Assembly: GCA_964461455.1 (NCBI GenBank)
Contig: CAYWUJ010000010.1
Span: forward strand, 1 to 64,000
Reading direction: 5' to 3'
DNA length: 64,000 bases
Source: UBA1413 sp964461455
Lineage (GTDB): Bacteria > Bacteroidota > Bacteroidia > Bacteroidales > Prolixibacteraceae
Both the position numbers and the translations under genes were made by a program. This document shows, piece by piece, positions 35,617 through 46,000 of this stretch (its first letter is position 1; the number at the start of each line of letters is the position of its first letter). The notes beneath the pieces were generated by a model. That model had not been told where the DNA came from and ran no database searches. It was given only the letters and a program-made list of their open reading frames with translations.

Positions 35617-36792
35617 TTAATTCTGTCCGCTGAAGGCATCCACATCAAAGGAAAGGGTGAACCGCAGGGTGTTCTCCAGGGGGTGGTTTCTGACGATGGG
35701 CAGCAAATAGGCGAAATCAAGGGAGAAAACGTTAAGTTTCAGACCGGCACCCGCCGTCATGAATTTACGGTTTCCCTTGTTCTCATGCTCATAGAAGTAC
35801 CCGGCACGAAGGGCGAACTGTTTGTTGTACCAGTATTCCACCCCTGCCGAAATGGTCACTTCCTGGAGTTCCTCCTTGAAACCGCCGGGAGCGTCGTTAA
35901 AAGAGGTGAACATACCTCCCACCACCGATTTATCGGAGTTGATCCCTCCGGGATAAATGATGGCCCCCGGGTCATAGGTGGTGGTATCACGGGGTGGCGT
36001 GGGTACCAGCAGCTTGTTGATGTCGGCCGCAAAAGTAAAGGTGTTGTAATCATCGAGTTCCGTGGTATAGGCCATCCCCAGTTTCAGGTTGGTGGGAATG
36101 AAATCCTTAATCTCCCCATCGGTATAGGAGATCTTGGCTCCGATATTCTGGATGTTGATCCCTGCCGAAAAGAGATTTTCGGAAGTACGGGTCTGGAATT
36201 CGTTCATATAGTAAAAGGCCACGTCGGCAGCATAGGAGTTGCCGGCATGCGATTCAACGCCGTTGATCAGCTGTCCGCCGGTCAGGTCGGAACGGATATA
36301 CCTGATGGCCACGGCACCGGCCCAGCGGTCCGACAGCAGACGGGTGTACCCCAGGTCAATGGCAAATTCATTGGGACTCATCTGCCCCATCGATTCACCG
36401 TTCAAATCGGTAAAGGCAATGTCACCCAGGGTGAAATAACGAAGCGAAGAGCTGATGGTCTGGAATTCATCCAGTTTTTTATAGCCCACCAGATAGGCCA
36501 GGTTAATATCGTTGACCAGAGACCTGAGCCATGGGGAGTAGGAAAGGGCCACCCCCATGTCGCTTTCTATAAAGGCATACTTGGCCGGGTTCCAGTGCTG
36601 GGCATTGACGTCGGGAGAGGTTCCCACGCCGGCATCGCCAAGACCCGCGGCCCTGGAATCAGGGGCAATCGTCAGAAAGGGAACTCCTGTGGTTATGACA
36701 TTCGCCCCGGTAAGTGACGTCTGAGCATATAGTGATTCTACGCTGACGGCCAGCAAGATAAAAACAACCGCACATCTGATCAATCTGGTCAT
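35617..36792 (-). CDS. porV: Type IX secretion outer-membrane protein PorV (LptO)
   Basis: This 391-aa FadL-like outer-membrane barrel has a signal peptide ending SLYAQ. The PorV hallmark PFLTIAPDSRAAGLGDAGVG is followed by a typical HWNPAKYAFIESD segment. PorV shuttles T9SS cargo from the Sov channel to the PorU sortase. The start at 36792 was chosen because the -7 box TATCTTTG lies 22 nt upstream. It heads an operon with ispF, the CoA-binding gene and thioredoxin, 102 bp after porU. Confidence 0.95.
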   Translation of the reverse strand: MTRLIRCAVVFILLAVSVESLYAQTSLTGANVITTGVPFLTIAPDSRAAGLGDAGVGTSPDVNAQHWNPAKYAFIESDMGVALSYSPWLRSLVNDINLAYLVGYKKLDEFQTISSSLRYFTLGDIAFTDLNGESMGQMSPNEFAIDLGYTRLLSDRWAGAVAIRYIRSDLTGGQLINGVESHAGNSYAADVAFYYMNEFQTRTSENLFSAGINIQNIGAKISYTDGEIKDFIPTNLKLGMAYTTELDDYNTFTFAADINKLLVPTPPRDTTTYDPGAIIYPGGINSDKSVVGGMFTSFNDAPGGFKEELQEVTISAGVEYWYNKQFALRAGYFYEHENKGNRKFMTAGAGLKLNVFSLDFAYLLPIVRNHPLENTLRFTLSFDVDAFSGQN

Positions 36793-36813
36793 ATTCTGAA
36801 TTTTCAAAGGGTG

Positions 36814-36821
36814 CAAAGATA
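36814..36821 (-). promoter_or_regulatory. -7 box TATCTTTG for porV
   Basis: This perfect TAnnTTTG match on the minus strand, 22 nt before the porV start, indicates a promoter separate from porU. No clear -33 was found. Confidence 0.55.
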
Positions 36822-36894
36822 AGACTTTATTTATTATCGATTAAGACAGTAACAAAACGGATGCTCCGTGGAAAAATTATACAGCTCCCGAAAA

Positions 36895-39800
36895 TTAGCG
36901 GCTGAAGAACAATTTTCCCGACTTCGTGGCCAGCTGTCCCTGTGGCGACCTGATGGTGATACGGTAAAGGTAGAGGCCACTACGGAGAGGAACTCCTCTT
37001 TCTGCCGGGGTCCACCGCAAAGGGTTGCTACGGGTCCCCACGGAAGAAACCGTCGTCTGGAACTGGTCGACCCGGCTGCCGGTGATATCAAAGACCTCCA
37101 CCAGGGTCTTGAAAACCCCATCGGGCTGGTTATGGGTGAAGATAAAATCGGTATGTTCCGTCACGGGGTTGGGAGAATTGCCGATGGTCTCAATGAAAAA
37201 GTCACCCGAAACACGGAAGGTGATCTCCTGCGTGGTGGGATTATTGGCCACATCCCAAACCCTGACCTGAAGGGTATGCTCCCCCGAAGAGAGATCCCTC
37301 AACGGATAGCGGATGGTCCCCCGGGTGAAATCGTCTTTTGCCGACTTATAAAAATCATTGAGCACCAGAACATTGGAGAAGTCCCCGTCGAGAATGGCCG
37401 TGATGTCATGGCCTATCCCCGTCCCTACGGTGCTGATGCCGTTTTCATCTGACACCTCGGCAATCAATAGGGGATTCCGGCTGGTCACCCCTCCGTCGAT
37501 GAAGTTTTTATCATCCATGTAGAGCTGTACCTCCGGCCCCCGGGTGTCAGTAACCTGGTCCCCTCCGGAACCGCCGATCATGAAATCTTCAAAGGCTCCG
37601 TGAGCGTCGGTCTCTCCGTTCTGGGCATAGTAGAGGATTTTTCCGTTGCCCAGACTGTAGGAGATGTCCTTGGGAATCACAAAGCTGAAGCTGAAACCTC
37701 CGTCGGTGACCGTGGCTTCTCCCTTGTATATAATGCTGTTCTGCAACTTATAGCTGAATGGGGTGGCACCGCTGTTCCCCAGGGTCTGGCGCATGGCAGC
37801 CTTGTCATAGACCACCGCGGTGACCTCTCCGTTGAAATCAGTTAGTTTCTTGCCCAAATGGTCGTGAATCTCACCGGTAACGGTGACCCTGCTCAGGGCT
37901 TTCAGGGTATCGGCCAGCTGACCGGTCGCTTTGCCGTTGACGGTATTGGTCACCACCTTGTATTTAGGGTAACTCAGCCTCAAAGCCGGGTCGGCCAGAA
38001 GTGTAAAATTTCGCTTGTTCAGGGTATTCAGGGTGTTAATCTTGGCCAGACGCATGATATCGCCCATCCTGAAATTCTCCCCCTGGGCATCCTTCTCAAA
38101 AGCGTACTGGTAAAAATTCCGGCTCAGTAAAAAGTTGGAATAGGCATACACCACCCGGGTGGTCGAAAACAAACCAATTCCTCCCCCATTGGGATTCAAA
38201 AGGATGTATTCCCCCGCCGACGTTTCGGTATCGTCAAAACGGCTGAATTCACAGGTGGCCGTCACAAAAATCGGCAGGTTGTTGGAATTCGACCAGGAAT
38301 TGATGGAGGAGACATCCATCACTCTCTCATCGGCCAGGAAGCGGGCATTGGCATGGCCCACATAATTGAGGATCAGCACCCCGTCTTTCACCTGCCGGTT
38401 GATGGCCTCCACCACTCCGGGATACCGCTCCACACCGGCGGTCGACTGTTGCGGCCAGGCATCAAAATAGACCTTCTCGGTCTGAAACTCCCGGTGAAAG
38501 GCATTCACCTGGTTGGCCAGCGTCTCGGAATCCGACATGTGGAGATTACCATCCTCATCATCACCGATGAAACAGAGATTGGTACGCCATATTCCCAGCG
38601 ATGACGGCGAATTATAGGAGAGGATCTTATCGGTGACGATGGTGGCCTCATAAACCGTCGATACCGGCAACCGGCCGATGCCCAGATCCACCTGTCCGCT
38701 ATATACACTCTCCCCCTCATCAAGGATCACAAAATAGTCATCAGAAACAAAAGAAGAGGTGGGAGTCAGCGAATTGTCGGACTGGAACGTGGGGATGAAA
38801 GCCTTGTTGGCCCCGGTGATGTTTCTGTTGTCGAAACAGCCATCCCCGAAAAGCAAGACATATTTGATTTTTCTGTCCCTGTCCCTGAGCATTCTGAGGA
38901 AATTCCTGATGGCGGTGGCATCGGGACTTCCCGAGCCGAACTCATTGTACACCTGGGTGGTGGTGACCACCTCAACATCCATACCGTCGGCACTCCGGTG
39001 AAAACCGGCCACCTGATCAGCCTGGGCCATGAAGTCGGGATGGGTGATGATGACATAATCGGGAACATCCATGGCATGGAGGTTTTGCGCGGGCACCTCT
39101 CCCACCAGCAGAGGCTCGGGGAAATTCCCTGCGGGACTAAAGGCCAGATATTCACGCAGCGAACCGGCAGGGCGGGTAAAGAGCAGCTGAGAGCCCTGAA
39201 AGGTCACGGGGATCTCCACGGGAAGCAGGGGATCTGTGATATCAAAAACCCGCGTTCCTGCCACTGCATTCTCCAAAACGAAGCGGGCCACCCGGCCAGC
39301 CCCCATACTCCTGGTATCCCTGAAAAGAAGCTCATCGCTTCCCATCCTCAACTGGCGGCGCCAGTTGACGGTGATATGGTCGAGATACCCTTCGGCAAGG
39401 GCATTCGTCGTGGTAAAGGTAAGGGATACCGCTAATGAGGACGAGGTGAGGGGAACCATATACACCCTCTGCCGCTCATCGGCGTAAGTGGTGGTCTCGT
39501 TTTCCATGTTTACCGCAGTGAAGGCGATGGCCTCCTGCCTGACTTGGTTCACGGAAACATCAAAAACGGAAGCCACCTGCGAACGACCGACTCCCCTGAC
39601 AAGGACCCGGGCCTGCTCCCCCTGAAGGGGCTGATCACACATGAGGGTGAAATTCCGGGTAGTCCCCGGCACAAACTTCTCGCCGAACCATTGCTGCCCC
39701 GATCTGATTAAATTATAACTTTCTGACTCGTACCGGGTCATGTCATCAAAGGAGGTGACACTGTGCGTAAATTCTGCTCCCGCAGAAGCCGCCATTTCCA

Positions 39801-40254
39801 CCGAAAAAGAGGCACTCTCCTGGGTCAGGAAATAAGTGCTCTCCTCACTGTAAGGATTGACAGTATGGAAAAAAAGGCCTGCCGAAAGGTTATAGCGCCA
39901 TGAAATCGTTCCCGTGGAATAGAAAAACAGACAATCCTTGCCCGAACCATCCTTGCCCCGCCAGGTGCGGTTCCGCACCAGATCATCGGGAGGAGGATCC
40001 CCCAGGGATTCTTCCATCTTGGTCCCTCCGTTCCCGTATACATTGACCAGCTCAGGAGAGGAAAAACCCCAGCTTTTTAATTTATCATAAGTTACTTTAT
40101 AAACCCCTTTCTTTGAGGTTCTTATTTTCAACCACTTACCATTAGCCAGGACAGAAGAATTCTTCCAGGAAACGGCTGTGGTTTCTGCCCGGGCCCCGGG
40201 TCCACTCCCCCAAAACGGCAGCATGAGTATGATAACTGCTAAAAATCTGTACAT
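36895..40254 (-). CDS. porU: Type IX secretion sortase PorU
   Basis: This 1,119-aa gingipain-like (C25) cysteine peptidase has a signal peptide (ending ARA). The catalytic pair is His634 in NYVGHANAR and Cys668 in TATCEFSR. A C-terminal beta domain resembles a T9SS sorting domain (FDITGSRVDQF, then SGLYLYRI). PorU removes the C-terminal sorting signal of T9SS cargo and joins the cargo to anionic lipopolysaccharide at the cell surface. The length is close to the P. gingivalis enzyme. It is divergent from gldJ and precedes porV, the conserved Bacteroidota arrangement. A TATTTTTG box at 40341-40348 is the likely promoter. Confidence 0.95.
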   Translation of the reverse strand: MYRFLAVIILMLPFWGSGPGARAETTAVSWKNSSVLANGKWLKIRTSKKGVYKVTYDKLKSWGFSSPELVNVYGNGGTKMEESLGDPPPDDLVRNRTWRGKDGSGKDCLFFYSTGTISWRYNLSAGLFFHTVNPYSEESTYFLTQESASFSVEMAASAGAEFTHSVTSFDDMTRYESESYNLIRSGQQWFGEKFVPGTTRNFTLMCDQPLQGEQARVLVRGVGRSQVASVFDVSVNQVRQEAIAFTAVNMENETTTYADERQRVYMVPLTSSSLAVSLTFTTTNALAEGYLDHITVNWRRQLRMGSDELLFRDTRSMGAGRVARFVLENAVAGTRVFDITDPLLPVEIPVTFQGSQLLFTRPAGSLREYLAFSPAGNFPEPLLVGEVPAQNLHAMDVPDYVIITHPDFMAQADQVAGFHRSADGMDVEVVTTTQVYNEFGSGSPDATAIRNFLRMLRDRDRKIKYVLLFGDGCFDNRNITGANKAFIPTFQSDNSLTPTSSFVSDDYFVILDEGESVYSGQVDLGIGRLPVSTVYEATIVTDKILSYNSPSSLGIWRTNLCFIGDDEDGNLHMSDSETLANQVNAFHREFQTEKVYFDAWPQQSTAGVERYPGVVEAINRQVKDGVLILNYVGHANARFLADERVMDVSSINSWSNSNNLPIFVTATCEFSRFDDTETSAGEYILLNPNGGGIGLFSTTRVVYAYSNFLLSRNFYQYAFEKDAQGENFRMGDIMRLAKINTLNTLNKRNFTLLADPALRLSYPKYKVVTNTVNGKATGQLADTLKALSRVTVTGEIHDHLGKKLTDFNGEVTAVVYDKAAMRQTLGNSGATPFSYKLQNSIIYKGEATVTDGGFSFSFVIPKDISYSLGNGKILYYAQNGETDAHGAFEDFMIGGSGGDQVTDTRGPEVQLYMDDKNFIDGGVTSRNPLLIAEVSDENGISTVGTGIGHDITAILDGDFSNVLVLNDFYKSAKDDFTRGTIRYPLRDLSSGEHTLQVRVWDVANNPTTQEITFRVSGDFFIETIGNSPNPVTEHTDFIFTHNQPDGVFKTLVEVFDITGSRVDQFQTTVSSVGTRSNPLRWTPAERGVPLRSGLYLYRITIRSPQGQLATKSGKLFFSR

Positions 40255-40340
40255 GCGATTGATCTGTTAAACAACAAACGGCGTCACCCTGCGTTTATTG
40301 CCATATCAGGCAGGGCATAAACGGCGGCTTGCTGACACCA

Positions 40341-40348
40341 CAAAAATA
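40341..40348 (-). promoter_or_regulatory. -7 box TATTTTTG for porU
   Basis: This perfect TAnnTTTG match is read leftward and gives a leader of about 80 nt. Confidence 0.5.
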
Positions 40349-40414
40349 ACAGTTATTGAAATGATAGGTTCTAAATAATCGCAAAGCTGAACAATATTGA
40401 TTGTCCAAATAAGT

Positions 40415-40422
40415 TATATTTG
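40415..40422 (+). promoter_or_regulatory. -7 box TATATTTG for gldJ
   Basis: This perfect TAnnTTTG match lies 38 nt before the gldJ start. Together with the porU box it forms a divergent promoter pair. Confidence 0.55.
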
Positions 40423-40459
40423 TGTCGTTCAAAAATCCTTATTTAAATTTTTTCATAAG

Positions 40460-41890
40460 ATGAACCGTAAATTACTGGTATACATACTTGTAGTTTTAGC
40501 AGCAACTGGTTGCAGCATCAAGAAGCAGAACAGCTCCAGAACTACCGGGTGGAAATATAATGATCCGGAAACCGGAAACATACCCTATTTATCAGGCTAC
40601 GAACAAGAAGCAGGTCCCGGATTGATTTTTATTGAAGGGGGGACCTTCACCATGGGACGTGTTGAAGAGGATGTGATGTCGAAGTGGGACAACACGCCGC
40701 GCAGGGTTACCGTGGCTTCCTTCTATATGGATGAAACCGAAGTCTCCAATCAGGATTACCGTGAGTTCGTTTACTGGATTGAGCGGGTTTATCCGGGCGA
40801 CAGGGCTAAAAAGGAGTCGGTACTTCCCGACACTCTGACCTGGAGGGAGGAACTGGCGTACAATGAACCTTACATCCAGAACTATTTCCGGCATCCTGCC
40901 TATTCCGACTATCCGGTGGTCGGTGTTTCCTGGGTTCAGGCCAATGCCTACTGTCAGTGGCGTACCGACCGCGTCAACGAACAAATACTGGTCGACAAGG
41001 GGATCATCACCCATGATCCCTCCCAGAATAGCGAGAACATTTTCACCACCGACACCTATCTTGCCGGCATGTACCAGGGGACTGCCGGCAACAAACCCCA
41101 GGAGAATGCCGACGGGACAGCCCGCAAGGTGAGATGGGAAGATGGGATCCTTCTCCCCACCTACCGTCTTCCCACCGAGGCCGAATGGGAATATGCCGCC
41201 CTGGGTCTTATCGGAAATGCCGAAAATGAACTTCTCACCGACCGCAAAATGTTTCCCTGGAACGGCACCTACATGCGTGAAGCCGACAAGAAAACCAAAG
41301 GACGTATGCAGGCCAACTTCACCCGTGGCCGCGGTGACCTGATGGGAATGGCCGGAGCCCTCAACGACAGGGCCGACATCGCCTCCACCATCAAATCTTA
41401 CGACCCCAATGACTATGGCCTTTATTGCATGGCCGGAAATGTCAACGAATGGGTTGCTGACGTTTACCGCCCCCTTTCCAACCGCGACGTCGCCGAATTC
41501 CAGCCCTTCCGCGGAAATGTCTTCACCGTTCCCCAAAAAGATGAAAGCGGCAACCTGACCCGCGATGAATATGGCGTGATGCGCCTCGACACCCTGGCCG
41601 ACTACCGGAATTTCAAGGACGGAGACCCCAACTCCCAGATCATCGAAGGAGACCAATGGACCGCCGTACAAAACAATACCACCCAAAACATGTACATCCA
41701 GGATGACCGGCAGGGCTCATTCTCATCCCTCGTGGGCGATGATGTCCGCGTTTACAAGGGAGGATCCTGGAAAGACCGTCCCTATTGGCTTACCCCGGGA
41801 ACCCGCCGCTTCCTCCAGGAAACAAAATCACAGAATGACCTGGGATTCCGCTGCGCCATGACCCGCGTGGGAAGCCCCGGAGGTTTCTGA
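40460..41890 (+). CDS. gldJ: T9SS/gliding lipoprotein GldJ (SUMF1-like)
   Basis: This 476-aa lipoprotein has a lipobox AATGC (Cys about 19) and a formylglycine-generating-enzyme-like (SUMF1/FGE) domain. The domain is marked by IEGGTFTMGRVEEDV, MDETEVSNQDYREFVYW, LPTEAEWEYAALG and a final GGSWKDRPYW...RRF...GFRCAM block. GldJ and GldK are members of the T9SS ring or gliding complex. The position directly beside porU and porV matches gldJ synteny in Flavobacteria. Start at 40460; the upstream frame has no signal. Whether the cell glides cannot be known, since non-gliding Bacteroidales also carry gldJ homologues. Confidence 0.88.
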   Translation: MNRKLLVYILVVLAATGCSIKKQNSSRTTGWKYNDPETGNIPYLSGYEQEAGPGLIFIEGGTFTMGRVEEDVMSKWDNTPRRVTVASFYMDETEVSNQDYREFVYWIERVYPGDRAKKESVLPDTLTWREELAYNEPYIQNYFRHPAYSDYPVVGVSWVQANAYCQWRTDRVNEQILVDKGIITHDPSQNSENIFTTDTYLAGMYQGTAGNKPQENADGTARKVRWEDGILLPTYRLPTEAEWEYAALGLIGNAENELLTDRKMFPWNGTYMREADKKTKGRMQANFTRGRGDLMGMAGALNDRADIASTIKSYDPNDYGLYCMAGNVNEWVADVYRPLSNRDVAEFQPFRGNVFTVPQKDESGNLTRDEYGVMRLDTLADYRNFKDGDPNSQIIEGDQWTAVQNNTTQNMYIQDDRQGSFSSLVGDDVRVYKGGSWKDRPYWLTPGTRRFLQETKSQNDLGFRCAMTRVGSPGGF

Positions 41891-41932
41891 CACCCTGCCA
41901 AATCACGCTTATTCCGATAAAAGACAAAAATG

Positions 41933-41972
41933 AGCGGGCACCAGGATTTGCAACTCCCGATGCCCGCTTTTT
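41933..41972 (+). terminator. Rho-independent terminator after gldJ
   Basis: AGCGGGCA (41933-41940) pairs with TGCCCGCT (41961-41968), followed by five T. It lies 43 bp after the gldJ stop. Confidence 0.85.
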
Positions 41973-42056
41973 AAACAGTACTAAATCACTCTAAAATACC
42001 GCCGGCGGAAATCGCCACCCCACGGCAGAACCGGCGGGCAGAACGATCACCTGAGG

Positions 42057-42569
42057 TTAAAGTCTGATTTTCTTCCACTCCTCCTTCATGCGATCCAAAT
42101 CGGCCAGCCAATCCTCAATGTCGTTTTCATGCTCCAGCTCTTCATTCAGGATCTGCACCGCCATTTGGTGGGTGGAGTGATCCTTTCCTGAGGTGAAGTC
42201 GGCAATCTCCTTATACCGCTGAATGGCGCAACGCTCACCCTTCAGATTCTGTTCAAGGATCACCTCGATGTAAGGGTCGGCAGGCTCATCATAAGAACAC
42301 CGCGCCAGCTTTACCCACGCATTCGGATTGATCACGGGAGTCCCCCCCAGCTGAATGATCCGGTTAACCACCAAAACGGCATGGTTCAGCTCCTGGTCGG
42401 CATGCAGCAACAACTCAGGCTCCACCTCGCTGCGCATGGGCCCTTCCATCAGGCGGGCTCCAATCCAGTACTGGTAATACGCCAGCCACTCCTCCGACAG
42501 GGCGGCATTGAGCATCTCCAAAAGTTGGTCCACATCAACCGATGCGACCTTGATTGCTTGTTTTCCCAT
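42057..42569 (-). CDS. Ferritin-like DPSL (thioferritin-type) protein
   Basis: This 170-aa four-helix protein has two ExxH motifs of a di-iron centre: ELNH (Glu60, His63) and the later EELEHE (about 146-150). Glu residues near 26-27 and 105 complete the ligands. Two cysteines, Cys91 and Cys114, are spaced as in Dps-like DPSL proteins, where a thiol pair near the ferroxidase site is characteristic. These proteins oxidise iron with peroxide and protect the cell from oxidative stress. No signal peptide. A TATCTTTG box (42622-42629) lies upstream. Confidence 0.8.
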   Translation of the reverse strand: MGKQAIKVASVDVDQLLEMLNAALSEEWLAYYQYWIGARLMEGPMRSEVEPELLLHADQELNHAVLVVNRIIQLGGTPVINPNAWVKLARCSYDEPADPYIEVILEQNLKGERCAIQRYKEIADFTSGKDHSTHQMAVQILNEELEHENDIEDWLADLDRMKEEWKKIRL

Positions 42570-43002
42570 AATATCAGTTATTAGAAATGTTTGTATTCCT
42601 TGACTTTCTTCCTCTGCTCTTCAAAGATAAAGATGTTTTCCGATTGATAATCGCGCCCTGACCAGTGAATTCTCGCTAAAAATGCCGCTGTCAGATCCAC
42701 TTTCTCCTTTCGGGAATGACTCATCGACCCCCTTCCTGAAAACCTTCAGCACCCTCCTCTTCCTGTTGTCCATCAAACACTTAGCTGTATCTTCCCCCTG
42801 AAAGAAAATGGAGGAAAAATAATTTCGGAAAAAATGACATGTAACATAAACTATACTATTTAAAAATCGTAAATTTTTACCATAAAAATTCATTCTCTTT
42901 CCTGACTTGAAACCATAAACCAACCAAGTCTTAGTTCTGAACGCCGGCTCTCCCTTTCCTGGTTGATCTGACGTCATTTTAGAAAACCTAATATCCAATA
43001 CA
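42570..43002. other. 433-bp intergenic region
   Basis: This separates the leftward ferritin gene from the rightward T9SS cargo gene. It holds the ferritin -7 box (TATCTTTG, minus strand, 42622-42629). The half next to the cargo gene is AT-rich, with near-consensus TAAATTTT around 42870. No gene, repeat or strong hairpin was seen in the middle. Confidence 0.6.
42622..42629 (-). promoter_or_regulatory. -7 box TATCTTTG for the DPSL ferritin gene
   Basis: This perfect TAnnTTTG match on the minus strand lies 53 nt before the start codon. Confidence 0.5.
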
Positions 43003-46000
43003 ATGAAAACCTGTTTTTTGATTTTATTCCTGTTTTTTTACACCTTCTCCATTGGTGGAAATTCGGCGCGTTTGTATGCCGGAGAACCGGATTCTCAGGG
43101 CACCCCCCCCCAGGGGAACAACAGTTATGCCGTGCCTGCAACGTCGACCCCTGATTCCCTGACTACGGCTACATATAACGGAGGAAACTCCGCCGGCATT
43201 ATGTTTGACGTTCAGGTGAAAGATTATAACCTCTCCATCCACTCCTTTGACATGTACATGTATACCTATGGTCAGTATGGCGGATCACGGAGGGTCTATT
43301 TTTATTACAAGGAAGGGACCTACTGGGGAGCCGAACATGAACCCATGAATTGGATATTACACGATTCGGTGGATGTCCATATGTCGGGTGAAAATTACCA
43401 GAATAACGTCTACATTCCCATCATCCTGAACAAGGCCATCCCCTTGCAGGCTGGGAAAATATACGGCATATACATCACCCAGGGGTTGGAAAATGAAAAT
43501 AACATTTTTAACTGTACCGGACTCCCTCCCATATCCAACGGACGGCTGACTATTTTTCCCGGGACTAAACTACAAAACCGCAGGTTTCTGAACGGCGACT
43601 TCCCGGAAACGGACCGTAAGGATGGGTATATGTTTTCCGGGACGATTCATTATGATTACAGTTTTGAATGCCCGGAAGATATTGTTGTGAATAATGAACC
43701 CGGAACCTGCGGGGCCCGGGTCAATTATCCTTCGCTGACGGCAGAAGGCGGACTGAACAGCGGTGCTGTTTTTCCGGCAGGAACGACTCCCGCTTCCGTT
43801 TCGGTCACCGATGCCAGTAACAATACCACCTACAATTGCAACCTGGATGTTATGGTCCATGACACCGAGAAACCCAACTTTGGTTTCGGGGAGGTGGGTC
43901 CCATCAGGGCGGATTTCTTCGACGGCATCAGTTTTAACAAATCTCTGGCATACCAGGGGTACGACCTGGCGTCGTTTGCCTGGAAATATGCGGAGACCGT
44001 CGCGGCCATAAATTTTAACTGGGGAACCAGTTTCCCCCGCGCCGACCTTTTGGGCACCCAATACTTCTCGGTCCGCTTTACCTCTTCCTTCACCGCTCCG
44101 GTCACGGGCACCTATTCCTTCAGAACGGTGACCGACGACGGGGTGAGGTTGTATCTCAACAACACGCTAATGTTTGATGAATGGCGTTTGATGGACAATG
44201 GGTCTTCTTCCTGCAACATTGATCTGACAGAGGGAGAGACGATCCCTGTTATGATGGAGTATTATGCGTATTATGTTAAGGCAGAAGCCTATCTCTATTA
44301 TATATCTCCCGGTTCTGCGGAAAAGATCTTCGCAACTGTACCAAAAGTTTACGAAGAGAAGGTGGTAGAGACCCAAGAGTGTTTCTATAAGGTTCAGGGC
44401 ACGGAATTCGACCCCGTTACCGGGGACAACTGTGCACTGACACTCACCAACGATCACAATCATTTATCTTCCCTTTCAGATGCAGAATTCCCTGCCGGCA
44501 CCACCCCCGTGGTTTGGACTGCCACCGATGCAGCCGGGAATGTCTCCACCTGCAGTTACCAAGTGACCGTCACCGGGAAGCTCCCCCCGGTGGCTGTTTG
44601 CCAGAACATCACGGCACAACTCGATGCCGGCGGGAATGTGACCATTGCCGAAAATGCCGTGGACAACGGTTCATTTGACCCCTGCGGAAAGGTGACCTTT
44701 GATACCGACAAGACCAGCTTCTCCTGCGCTGATCTGGGCCCTAACCAGGTCGTTCTGACCGTTACCGACGAATGGGGAAATTCAGCCACCTGCAGTGCAA
44801 CGGTGGAAATCCAGGACACCCTTCCTCCACTTCCTTTGCTTCATCCACACACCGTGTACCTGACTGACCAGGGAGAGTGGACCCTGAACGCCAGCGATAT
44901 CGCCATAATAACGGCAGGTACCACCGACAACTGTACCCAACCTCAAGAACTTGACATAAGTATTTCCCCGATGACTTTTAGCTGCCAGGAGAGCACCCTT
45001 CCCTCCGTGGAACTGACGGTTATGGTGACCGATGCCGAAGGGAACACCGCCACCGGAACGGTTGAACTGATGGTGAGGGACAACATCATCCCCTTGGTTC
45101 TGTGCAAGGATATCACGATTCAGCTTGACGCCGGCGGAAATGCTGCCATTGCGGAAGATGCCGTGGACAACGGCTCGTCTGATGCCTGTGGAGTGGCAAC
45201 CATTGATACCGACAAGACCAGCTTCTCCTGCGCTGATCAGGGCCCCAACCAGGTCGTTCTGACCGTTACCGATCTTTCCGGAAATTCAGCTACCTGTACT
45301 GCCCTGGTGACCGTGGAAGACCGGATCCCACCAATCCTTCAACTCCGCAATCATTGTGTTTTCCTGACCGAAAAGGGCAAATGGACCCTGAATAACTCAG
45401 ATATTGCACAAATAACGGCAGGAAGCACCGACAACTGTCCGGGAGCAGAAAATCTTGTTTTTCACTTATCCAAAAGAAGCTTTGGGTGCAGTGATGCCTA
45501 TCCGCCGTTCCCGGAAGTGATGGTTTCTGTCACCGATGCCGGAGGAAACACATCAACCGGCACCTTTGAACTGATGGTGCTGGATACCATCACTCCCGTC
45601 GCCAAATGCCGGAATATCGAAGTGGAACTAGACGCCTTCGGAATGGCCCTGGTGGTGCCAGGATTTGTGAACGAGGGGGGCGACCGGGAAAATGTTCCTG
45701 AATGGGCTCAGTATTACCAGGACCTGGAAGGGGGAAGCTATGACAACTGCGGAATTGCCGGAATGGTCCTGAATAAGAGCATCTTCACCCGCCAGGATAT
45801 AGGCATGAATGACGTCGTGCTGACCGTTACGGATCCCGGCGGCAACAGTGCTGCATGCCAGGCCACAGTCACCGTTTCCGATCCTTTTGCTGAAGAAGCC
45901 GGAACTGCCCAGGAATCGGATGAAGTGGTCACCCCCCCGGTTGTGCCCAACTCAGCCCCTACCCTGGCAGACTTGACCGATATGGAGATTACTAATGAGC

